From NCBI GenBank assembly GCA_002633005.1, contig NMRA01000065.1, positions 879,482-943,481 on the forward strand: 64,000 nucleotides of DNA, in the 5' to 3' direction. Source of the stretch: Phoronis australis. Taxonomy: Eukaryota > Phoronida > Phoronidae. Under the pieces are notes generated by a model. The model had not been told where the DNA came from. It saw only the letters and a program-made list of their open reading frames with translations, and made no database searches. Made by a program: the position numbers and the translations under genes. This document shows, in pieces, positions 25,101 to 37,100 of this stretch (position 1 is its first letter; every line of letters starts with the position of its first letter).

Positions 25101-28100
25101 GGGGCCCGTTCCAAGAAAACTGACTTGACCAAGACAAATCTTAAGTTCACCTAATTTTCATCTCAATTTTGATCACATGCAGTACTGGATGGAGAAGTTT
25201 CAAAGTTTTTAAGTTCTGACGAATCTTAGATTTAAGTAAAAAATGAACTTATGGCCGTTTCTTGGAACGAGTCCAAGTATTAATAATTGAAGACACTTTT
25301 TACTCACAGTTACCTGTTGATTGTGAGCTGCTGAGTTAATGTTTTACCTTCGCTCACTACGACAGGTTTTCCAGCAAATTTTTTAAAACTCGCATTTTTC
25401 CTGTCTTACAAACTGTCTTTCTAAAACTTTGCTTTCCAATGCACATGCTCCCTGATTTTTGTTGTTTTCATTTGTGTCTTGAGCTAGACAGACACTGTAC
25501 ATCACTATCACCATTTACAGATAAGAGGACTGGTTCTACCGAGATCAAACTAATGCAACCTTCTGAAGTTTCACTGCATGGTAAAGTCTGCACTGATTTT
25601 TTCCTACTTAGAAGCGTTTGTTGAAAGTAAAATTTCTATAAAATTTTATAAAGTTTTACAGGAAAATGATATTTCAAGACATTCTCCATAGTCATGTGTT
25701 GAGTATACTATACAAAGGTTGATTTTAATGTTGTTGCCTTTCCTTGAGTGTACTAGAGTGATACTTTGCTACAAAAATAGTGCATGTTCCTATAACATTG
25801 CAATTAGGCATTTCTTGTAAAATTGTTGCAAAAATTAATTTTGATCTGACAGCTGCTATGAAAACGTCTTCTGTTAAAAATCTGTTTGGCCCCGCACTAA
25901 AGCGGATCCCATCTTGTTTGTAAGTCAGATAAGAGGTGACTTCTGGGGTCTAGTTCATGAAAAGTCACTTATAATTTAAGACAGAAATTTGGTCTTGTGC
26001 TCCACATAATATTTTTGAATTAACTAAATCTCACTTTTGCAAATTTAGGCATAGTAAGAATATGCAAATAACAACTATTTAATGCAAAAATTTGCGCAAA
26101 TCATTTCCAACCAATGATGTGCTAATAATCACATGATTATACCTTTGTTCAATTGATAATTGGGAAGTGGGATAGTCAGACCAGATTAAAGTCACTTTCA
26201 TAAAATGGATCCTTGGTCTTTTAGAACGGAAATGACAGTTTGTAATTGCTTGAAATCAAGACCAAGTTGCTTCTTGACCGTGGGCCATTTCAAGTGCCTT
26301 GGCTGCTCTTTAGCTATAACACCTTACTATTGCTGTCAAATCACTTTTGATTTGAGTAAGGAACAAGTAGGGGCCAGTTTTGTACCAGTTAGTGGGAGGT
26401 TGTAACTAAAGTTTGTTTCCTTAACAACTGGCTTTAAACACCCGTGTGTCATCATCATAATTCAGAGACCACTTCCGCCAAAGTCCAGCAGATACAGCAA
26501 ATGGGTTCGCCAACTAGTAAAACCTAATGGTTGTTGTAACTCAAAATGTTTAAATTTTGAAAAACGTTTTTAAAACTAGTTGTGGTTCGGTTGATGTCAC
26601 TTGATTTTATTTATCTTACAATGATGTCAATCTCAGGGCTTGGAATTTTCCAGTGTTATAAGAGGATTTCCTCTGATTTGGTTTCAAGTACATCTTTTTG
26701 ATTTCCAGTTTTCTTTTTTAATGTCTCTTTTTGTCATTATTTTGGCTTAATTCATGCAAAACGTTTAGTTCAGTAAAATTTTCAACACAAAACGTATTTC
26801 TATCATGCAAGCCTATTAATTTGTGGAATGGTACATCACCTGAAAATTTTTCATCTTTTTGTCGTTGGTCATTCCAAGCCTTGCAATCTCTCTGTCATGC
26901 CTATCCCTGTTCGTGCTTCTTCAAAGTTTTGTGTTGCGAGACTCTGACTTGAGGTTTTGCCTTGGCATTAAATTTCATTTCAAGATGTTGTAGAAGTATG
27001 ACAATCATTTTTATATTGATGTACAATTGTTGCCAATATTATTTATGTGTAATTTGGGCTGTCATCATCACATTTCATGCATATTGTGTTGCCGTGGCAT
27101 TAGGCCTTAGGGGCATATGTGTTGCCGTGCCATTAGGCCTTAGGGGCATATGTGTTGCCGTGCCATTAGGCCTTAGGGGCATATGTGTTGCCGTGCCATT
27201 AGGCCTTAGGGGCATATGTGTTGCCGTGCCATTAGGCCTTAGGGGCATATGTGCGGAACTATGCTTAATATGTGAAACTTAAGCACGTGCGCCAATATGC
27301 AAACCAATGGGTAAAAAAGGCCTTGAAAAAAGGAATTATTTTGGGTATAAGCCTAAAGGCGCGACATTATGGTAACATTGGTTGTCACTATCATCGTCTA
27401 TTGCTTGTCTCATTTTTCACATCAACCATTTGCAGCCTTGCACACATCTGCGAGAGGCCAGCTGTTACCTGCACATCCAGTGGAGCAATCAGATGGTAAA
27501 TAACATTCATAATCATTTGAAAATCACACACAATGTCAGGAGCGTCCATTAACCACATGGCATGGCACGTCTCTGCACCATTTACAGTCCGCACACCCAT
27601 AAAAGCATTGCACAGAATTTTTTGCGTTGAAGGACACTTTTACATTTTTAGACGATAACTTTCATCGAGTTGATGCCATACCTGATTATTTCTTGGATCT
27701 CTGATGTCATTAATGTGTGGATGGCCTTGTGCCAAGTGGTCATTGCACTTCATCATTAGTTTGGCATGGTCTCAAAAATCTCTTGCATGTTACACAATAC
27801 CAACAAAGTAATTATCCAAAAGGCATGTTTCCCACACCTACTACTCATGAATATGTCAGCCCTTAGCAGAGGTTGAATCTCAGGTGGACTGGTTTCATCC
27901 ACTATCAGACAATTTGGTGAGCCAATACTATATCTTCTAATCATATATCCATTGTTTTCATAGCATTTTCCAATACGATTCTGTCGCAGTGAATTCGTCA
28001 TTGTCATCACCTGCCTTTTACTGTGTCTTTTTCTGTTGGCACATTGATTGTCATTTTTGCAGCGGCTACAGCATTGCTGTCAAATGTTACAACTCTGTTG

Positions 28101-31100
28101 GTTATTCATTTTTTATTGATTTCAAAATTTGATGTAATCTGTATATAGGTAAAAATTTGTGATAAAGTTGGCATTCAAGCTACAAAAACATCACTTCGCT
28201 CTCCAAAAATGTTACTTTTCTAATAAATAGATAGCCATCCTCCTTTAAGTTTAGACATTGTATGCATAACAGGATGGATTGTGTAAGAGATGTGTGCTTA
28301 ATTAAGACTTCAACAGTCCCCACAAAAATATTATGTGGATGATCTCCTGCACTATCCCTGAAAGATTTATGAGTTCAAGTTTCAGTGTTAATGTTTTGCA
28401 ACTCAAATTTCAGGACTGTTGTTTTAGTGGGAAAGCAATGATAGTGAGGCGTTGAAAAGTACTCTTTTTGACATCTGCTTTTCATTTTAGATGGAGCTGC
28501 TCAACTGGAATGAACTGATTTCAAATGTTGCTTTGCAGATCTACAGATTGGTGGCTACAAAATGTTCGTGACACGAATCAAAAGATCCAAAATTAATTCA
28601 GTGCTGTTGTCCATAAGTACAAGATGTAAACCTGTGGTGTGACCTGAAAGTTTGCTGTTCCCTCAGGTTACTTGCTGATATCATTGTATAAAATTCCCTT
28701 CGACCTCACTGCATAAACTTGTAAAAACACAACACTGCTATTAGTGAGTGGAAAATTTAGGCAGATAAGCTGAACACAGATGGCGGGGGCGTATGTTTTT
28801 AAACATTCCTAACGAAAGTCACCAGTGCTGAGCACTGCTTTCTATTTGGGCCCTCAACACACTCACACTGCATTCACCTTCTGTCAAGCACTCAAGTTCA
28901 GACCGAGTATTAGCAGGCAAAAAATGATGAGTTCACTGTGTGCTAGCAAGCATGGTATAGACCACTTAATGCAGGTTTCAGATAAGACGATCTCTGCTTA
29001 CTAGTAGTCAACTTATCTTGCACGCATTTAAAATAGCCTAAAGTGAGAGCCCTTTGTTTTCATTCTTTGGGCTTTGCAATTACATACGGAATGAATAGGG
29101 TTCATGCATTGTCTTAATTAGAAGCTTCAATGTGGCTAGCTGGACTTAGTTTGAAATTCAGTAGCCAACATCCGGCGCTTAATAAGAGCTGAAGGTGCAA
29201 TTGAGGACTTTTCACCACTTTGGGAAACGGATATTTTATGTTCAGTTTTTTAGTACTAACCAATTAAAATTCTCTTGACACGTTGACAAAACCGGAAGTG
29301 GTCTGACCAGTTATATTTAACCTCTTTACCACCCTCTAGCAACAACGAATCAAGTTGCCCGACATCTTCAATCCTTAGTTTTTGACCTAATGATTTGTAG
29401 TGACCCAATTGCCAGCCATTGAGCCCAATGAGTACCAGGTTAATGGCAAAGGGACAAGCGAAAATTAAAAAGTCTAATCTTTATAAAGTGAATAAATTCT
29501 TTTACAGGGATTGATTTCTGTGCTGTTATAAAATTTTGCTGTGTTATTTCTTAAGATATAGTGTTCACGCGATCGCAATTTTGACGTGTGCAGGTTAATG
29601 TTTGATGTGCAATTGAAGGTATGGCACTAGATTCTAGATTCTATACTTTCATTTTGCGGACTTCCATCACTAGAACTTCAGCTTGGAAACGGACAATGGT
29701 TTTTGTATAAGGTGGTGATGGCAAATATCTCTGTGGCAGATCTTGCTTACAGAATTAATAAATGATATGCGCGTTTGTTTACACATGACCACTGGGAACT
29801 ATGGATCTTTACACATGACCACTGGGAACAATGGATCTTTACACATGACCACTGGGAACAATGGATCTTTACACATGACCACTGGGAACAATGGATGTTT
29901 CTAATTCAGATAAGAAGCTTGAAGATGACTTATCTAAAAAATCCAAAAGAGCCATGTCAATATGCGACGCCACTGCTACTGACGACCAAGCAAAACAGCC
30001 ATCATCCCTTCTCAAGCACAGAGGTATCGTTGGTTTGAAGCAATTCTTTCATTACGACAATTACACAGTGCCAGTCTGTTTAATAATTGGAGATTTAATT
30101 GCATATCACCACTTTTAAAAGTAAACTTTGTGTTGTGACAATCAAAATTACTTACGGCTGCAAACACGAGCATAAATCGGGGCTATACTCACGTGTGACC
30201 CTTAATGCTCCGAGAACTCTTTGCGATTGAAGACAGCATATTTTATCTAATAATTCAATATTCCATTTTAATGGCAGGCACTTTGATAGTCTTTGCCAGT
30301 AAGGTCTCTTGCTTACTCGTGAAATGTTTGTCTTTCAATTGTTTGACTCTGTATGGTGTTGCATTATTTTGATTTTCTCACAAGAAACTTGCTGTACATG
30401 TTGCCTGGCCCCAAATTTACAACCACTTTCTTTTCACTGGCTAAGGCAGCAAACGGATTTCTCACTCCAAACAACGAAGCTCATCACCGCCCTCTCAATT
30501 TCAAATGATGCCTGTAGAAGAACAGGATTCTTCGTCGCCCTTCAAATCGCACCGTTCAAGCTCTCCTAAAAGGCCCAAGAGTCAAAAGAAGCGTAGAGCA
30601 TATCACTTGCCTTCACACTTATCTTCAAAGGGAAGCGGGTCTGAAATAAACTCAGACAGTGACCAAAAAAGGGAACAAAGGGGAGTCAGGCATAAGAAGA
30701 CCAAGAAAAAGAGAGTTCGAAAAGTGACGAGAGCTACTTCTCCATTTTATGCTGTGGATAGTGTTGAAACTGCAAATGTTGTCGTGGGTAATGTTAGACA
30801 TAATGACTGTCTGGAAAATGAAAAGGGACCTCTCCTGTCAGAGTTGGAGAGCCTGAAACAAGAAAAGGAAACTTTGTCATATGATCTTAAATGTAAAAAG
30901 GAAGAGCACAGAAATGTGTTGGAATCTTTATTTGGTTTGCGTCATATTGAACGTAATATTAAGCAACGTCTTTCTGAACAACCAACCGGAGACATAGAGG
31001 ACTTGAATACAAGTGAAGGGGGATGTGGAAGGGGTGAAGGAAGCAGTCTTTATACACCTGTATGCTTTTATCCTCTCTGTGTGAATCGAACACCAAACAG

Positions 31101-34100
31101 CATTGTTCATCGGTCCACTTCTCCTTTTTCAGTCCTGAAGGCAGAGTCACGATCAAGGTCTTTAACAGACCTTACAAGTTCAGAATCTGATGAAAAATTT
31201 TCTCCAGTTTGTGAGAATAAATCTTTAACACCTGAAACACTTAAACCGCTATCTAGTTCTGCTTCGTTTCCATTAGAAGTGCGTCAACCAAAAATTGTAG
31301 GCACGTCTCCATTTCAAAATGTTGTTTTTGGTAGCAAGCTACATCTCCTCCCATCTGATAGACATTACAAGGGAGCTCATCACTCGTCTAGTCATCACAA
31401 GTGTGGAACACAGGGTGGCTTAAAACCGAGACCTCAGTCTCCGAGAAATAGAGCTCTTCCTGTAATTGGAGCTGACAAATCAATGCCATCTGGGATGTCA
31501 AAAGGTCAAAGGCTGAGGTCATTATCTCTTGATTCCTCTCCTCTGACCTTTGGAAGGAAGGTTGCCTGGGATGGCTCACAGCATTTAGCGTACTATGCAG
31601 AGGAAGATCTGGGGCTAATGCCTTCCACTGCCAGTATTCATATGGTGCCAGATGATGAAATGTCTCCAGCATTGGCTGAAAAGCGCAACACTGCACATGG
31701 TGGGTTTTTGGCAGATGTAAGTGATACAGATGGACTTGGTACCTTGATGAAGCCAACTCAAGATTCGTCGACACAAACTTCTCCAGTGGTATTGGTTGTT
31801 GACGTTAGGATGAGCAAGGACATTTCTCTTCCTGAGTTAGATGAGAAATCAAGCCTCAGGGAAATAGTTTCGGAAGACACTCAGTCTCAGCCTTTAGAAG
31901 TACATGATATGAACTTAGCATCAAAGAGAAACTCGATTACACAGACATCCCCTGTGATGCTAAGAAAGGTGCCAAGTGAAGTGTCTGAAGGTGAAGGGTC
32001 ACAGAGCCGTAGGTCTAGTGTAGTCGGAACAACAGTTAAATGGGGAAAAGATGCTGAATTTTCTGTGCCGTGGGCATTAGACCTGGGCAATCGCCGGGAT
32101 TCTCTATTGGCACATCTAAGAGCTGAGAGTGACCAGCCAGCTGAAGACCTTAAATCACATCTTGAAGATGCTATGTGGACTACAAAGAGGTTGTCTTCCA
32201 ATACGCCATTAGATTTGAATGACGCACGGATTTTAACCATCTTGCATAGAATGGCGATATACACTCCTTGCAAAGATGTGGAAAAGCCGTCACCACCAAG
32301 TTCCCAGTCTGCCGGAACAGCTGTACTTGTACCCAGGCCTCCAAAGGAAGATAAGCCGCAATGGATGATGCAGGAGTTTGCAGAGCAACCGTCTCCGTGG
32401 CCTCTTAGACAGCGGACGAAGCATTGCAGCATTGAGGTTCCCAGTCTCCTGAGTGAGGAAGGAAGTAAGTGACTACTGTCAGTTGATGTTTATTTAGTGG
32501 TCTGATGTGGAGTCTCATTCTCATCATTGCTCATCTCCTGCTATCCATCGTCGTCATCTTCATTGCTGTGGTCACTGTCTGTTTTTGTCACCATTGGCTG
32601 TAGACGTGGTCATCATGGTTGTCATCACCTTCATTGAGTTCTCAATTTTTTTATTCCGTGGCCGTTTTCTTCTCTTTTCATGGTCTTCCTCGCATAACTC
32701 CTTCTTGCTCATTTGTTGCTTGGATCATGTTTAGTCACTGCAGCCATGGAAGTCGCAATGTGATGTCAAAAGCTGAAGCCAATTACCCCGCAGCAGGAGA
32801 CTTCATCCAATCAGCTTTCAGGAGACATCATCCAATCACAGCTTTGCTAATTGAAGTGAATTTTTATGTCTATATCAGTCTAAGGTCAAAATCTTAAAAT
32901 GGCATAACAAAATTTACAAGAAACAAGACAGATTGAGCTCTTTAGTATTCATATACAAATTGTTGTCTCGGTGTATCAATTACAAAGAAGTAACCATAAT
33001 CAGGAAATTGAAAGAACTGGAGAACCTAACAATGACATTAAAACATGAAATTTCAGCTCCATATTATCAGAGTGTTAGTTGAAAAGAAGGGAATCACTTT
33101 AACAAAGTATTTAATATTTTTGTTCAATTCCATGTCACTCCACTCTTTGTAAATGTATAGTCTCAAAGTTAAAGACTCGAAAAAACAATCAATTCAATGA
33201 CCCACACTAGTGTACAAGTAATGAACCTTATTGATAATTAAACCATCAGTTATTTTATTTTAACTTGTTTTAGTTTGGTCACATACTCTTAGATTTGTTC
33301 CTGCTGTCAGCTGAGCTGATTTTCTTGTTCAAATATTAAGTGCTGTAGGTATTTTCGTACTGTAGTCTTCAAAATAAACTGGACAACATTTAAATCGGAC
33401 AGTGTCAGGCCACAAGCCATCTACTAAGTATCTGTTTAACTAGAATCTTTCTCAATTTTGACAAGGTCTCAGCCATCTTGTCAAAATTGCAACTTACTGT
33501 GCATGTCTGTTTTAATTAGCAGCCATGAGTTCTGTTGAAGTCTGTCTAGTCTATACTGAAAACTATTTCACCTTCCTTCACTATTTGCTCTCATTCGTGC
33601 TTCAAAATCATTACTTGAAGCATTTCATAATTCACTCATAGCCATTGGACTCATATCAACTCAATAGTATTTTATTTTGTTTGTGGAATTTGATTTGGAA
33701 ACTTTGCTCATCATACTTACTGCTTTACACTGTAAACCATGTTAACAAATTTGAAGCGGCTTTCAACTTGCACTCTAGTAACAAAACTAACTTTTGAATC
33801 CAGTGGTTTATTGCTATTGTCTCAACTTGTTCCTTGCTCAGACGAAAAGTGGTTTTTGAGACTGCCAAAAGGTGGCTAATCGTGTTGAGCAAAATGTCAT
33901 TTTGTCAAATATCGCATAAAAAATAACGTTTCAGGAAAATTTGTTTGCTTTGAGCATGGTTTGCATGGGTGTAGCTATTAACAAACAATATTTGGCAAAA
34001 TTTTGAGCATCTTTGACAATTTTGGTACACCTCTAAAAATAGAAATATGTTAATTTTAGCAATTATTTTTGGCCCAAATTGAAGAAATTTTACTGTAGGC

Positions 34101-37100
34101 CACTTATACAATCCTGCTCTCAACCAATGGCAAACTGTCTGTTCCTCCCACTAAACTGTGCGGTGAACTGTCTGTTCCTCCCACTAAACTGTGTGGGGAA
34201 CTGTCTGTTCCTCCCACTAAACTCTGTGGGGAACAAATTGGGACCAATATCTTATTATCAGTAAATGGTCTTGGTCAAAAGTTAGTGCTCGCAATAGAAG
34301 ATGGGCTTGTCAAACTGACTTTGCTGTTGTGTGGCCGACGTTAACACATTAAAGTCACAAGATTGTAACTAATAATACAGCTGCATTTGTGACAGTGAGC
34401 ACAATTAATTAATTATTATTATGCATTACATTATTCTGACTTCACCACTTGTTCCAATTTTTGCACAGAATACAAAATGACGCACAAACAGGGACAAAGA
34501 GAGAAGATTGGTCGTTTACAACAATGCTTAAGTGACCAATCCTCTGAATGTAAACTCGAATTAGGGATCTTCTGTGGTTATGAAAACCATTTCAGACAGC
34601 CTTAACATACATTTGATTGAAACTATTGAAACTTTAACACTTTGCTCTTTTCAAAGTTTGTTACTGAAATCAAAGTGACTAACGAAAGTGTCATTGAAAC
34701 AGGGCCCCAGAGTTCGGTTAGTCATGCTCCTGTAAAGTCCAGTGCGAGGGTTCGTGGGAGCACCTTGGCTCATGTTACGTTCAGCTCTCATAAGACTCAG
34801 CATGAGAAGTGCTCCAAGATTATACAACATCTCAAGTCTTCTTTGCCGGAAATTATCTCGTCTTCCGACTCCGACGTGAAATTATACGTCAAGCAAGTGA
34901 GTTCTTAATGTCTTGTTTTGACTGTCATTTGTCTTGGAGGAAATGTTCGAATTTTACAAAATTGCTTTGTTTGCCGATAGACCTAATTCATGTGGCAGGC
35001 ATTAAAATCTGAAGCGAGGCTCACTGCGATAAACAATGCGGAAGTTGACATTGCGTGAGTTAAATAACCGGCGTGCATTCAGTAACGCTAGGACCTACGC
35101 TAGGACCTAGCTAAAATCTAGTCAAAGGCACATGTTCTCAACATATAAAATACACGTCAATATCTCACGTAATGCTGCAAAGTCTTGCTTTTTAGCGAGG
35201 TCCTAGTGTTACTGAACTGGGGGGGCGGTCTTTCAAGTCCAACTTGGATATTAAATCTTAAAAATGTGTCAATCAAAACCACAGGGACTTAGAAAAATAC
35301 ATCAGAGAACATGTCAATGCACCAAAGAGTTTTCTGATGAAATGGTAAACTATAAGTTTTTTTCCGTAAAACTAGGTTTGAAACATGAAAAGTAAATATG
35401 ACCAAATTGCGATGATCGTAGTGCTACAGATTAGGTATTATGCTGAATGCAGGGTTACGTTTCATCTTGTAAATTGGTCATCTGCTCGTATTGTTGGAGT
35501 TGAAAACATATTTTCTCAATGGTGGCTCATTACATTGTGCTGTCATGTGCAATTAGTCACAACTGGTTTAATTTGTTCATCAAGAATATTAGCATCAAGC
35601 GCATAGCCTAGGTCCTGGCAGGCACTTAACCGGGACTCTCAGTTGATTTGTCATTGATCTGAAAGAATAAATGATGTTCTTAAAAATAAATTTCTATTAA
35701 AATAAAAAACCAGGCTCGTAATTGAAAATAGAAATTATTTGACCATCAATTCTGCTTTCTTGGTTTTAATAATTACGTCTATTTCATGTGTTAGGTTTCA
35801 AATATTAATCTGGACCAAGTTGAATTTTAAAATTAAAACATCAGTCTTCTTTCGTCCAAAGCACATCTTGTTTTAGAGCTCAATTTCAGTTAACTGGACA
35901 GAACACAGTGGCGGATTTAGAGGGGGGGCCATGGCAAAATCCTGGCTAATACTCTGCCCTGCCCCACCCCTAACTCAAAAATCCTGGATCTGCCCCTGGA
36001 ACATGCACAGTTATCATGTTTCTCCAGGGGCCTTGTTCATGCGAGGAGAAAGGTGCCCGTGCCTTCTGAGAGAGGAATTTTTCGCCGAGTGAGGTGAAAA
36101 AATCTACCTCCCAATCACCATCAACAGCGCCCCCGCCCTTTTGCGAGCTTTCATAGGCTCTTTCAAATTCTCACCTTTGTGGTTACAGTCGGGTGATTTG
36201 AACTTCGTAGAGAAATTTTCAATCACTAGGGGAATTTTAATTAGGCCTCGTGGAGGGAATTGCATGTGATTTTACAATATTTTTGAGAGGGGAATACGGC
36301 CCCAAAAATCGAGGGATTGAGGGCCCTGTTTTTTGGAAAGAAAAATGCATCAGGTTTCAACCTGTAGTCATGAAAACACAGCCTGGCTGGCTGTAGATTC
36401 ACCAGTCGTTGCTATGATGCTCGGCAACCAAGATGCGACAAAATCTGATCTAACTTTTCAAAAACATTTATAAATTTTACACGGATATATTTTCCTTCGT
36501 CGCGGCGTATGGCAACGACCCAACGCTTCCGAATCTCAACGTCCTTAGGGATTGTAAAACAGACAGCTTGGTGTCTGTATTTTTACTAGCCTTTTGAGCA
36601 ACGCGAAATACAACTATGCGGATAAGCCAACAGAGCTATGGTAGCAAGCCTCATTTTGGAACACGCCTCCTGTTGGCATGAATTTGGTCTATGTGTACTT
36701 GTTGAATGATTTTGCAATTGTCTGTAGTCGATAGTTATTTTTAATAAGTTCGCTTATGAAATGCACACAAAATTATTCTCAGTTCTTAATTTGTTGAATA
36801 GTTTACACAATTTTAATATCATTGAACATTCCGTTTGACTCCAAGTTACAGGCATTACATTAATTATTCACCAGGTGGAGTACTTGGAGCATTTCATGAA
36901 AGAACTGCAGGAAGACTCTGAGATCAAGAATACACAACTGAAGTACCACGTGCAGCAGATATCTAATCTCAGTAGTCAGATGCAGGACATGCAAGTGGTA
37001 ATTAATGATTTTTATAAAGCCCAGAAAGGAATTTGAAAGTTTGAGAGAATTGATTATCTAAAACCACTTTGCGGTGGTGAATATGTAGTCCTGTCTATGT

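Noticed and set aside
26962-27282. 106-codon ORF with repeated CVAVPLGLRGI
   Set aside because: Produced by a 33-bp minisatellite whose length happens to be a multiple of three; no splice sites or composition support.
28491-28552. Open segment after a strong acceptor (MELLNWNELISN)
   Set aside because: Phase 0-0 in a region where every neighbour is phase 1-1; inclusion would break the frame.
29775-30038. ORF with repeated FTHDHWEQWI
   Set aside because: A frame through the 30-bp minisatellite; the real exon (29910-30023) is read in another frame.
31388-32432. Minus-strand ORFs of 128 and 181 codons
   Set aside because: Shadows of the 2-kb sense exon; no independent promoter, splice or domain evidence.
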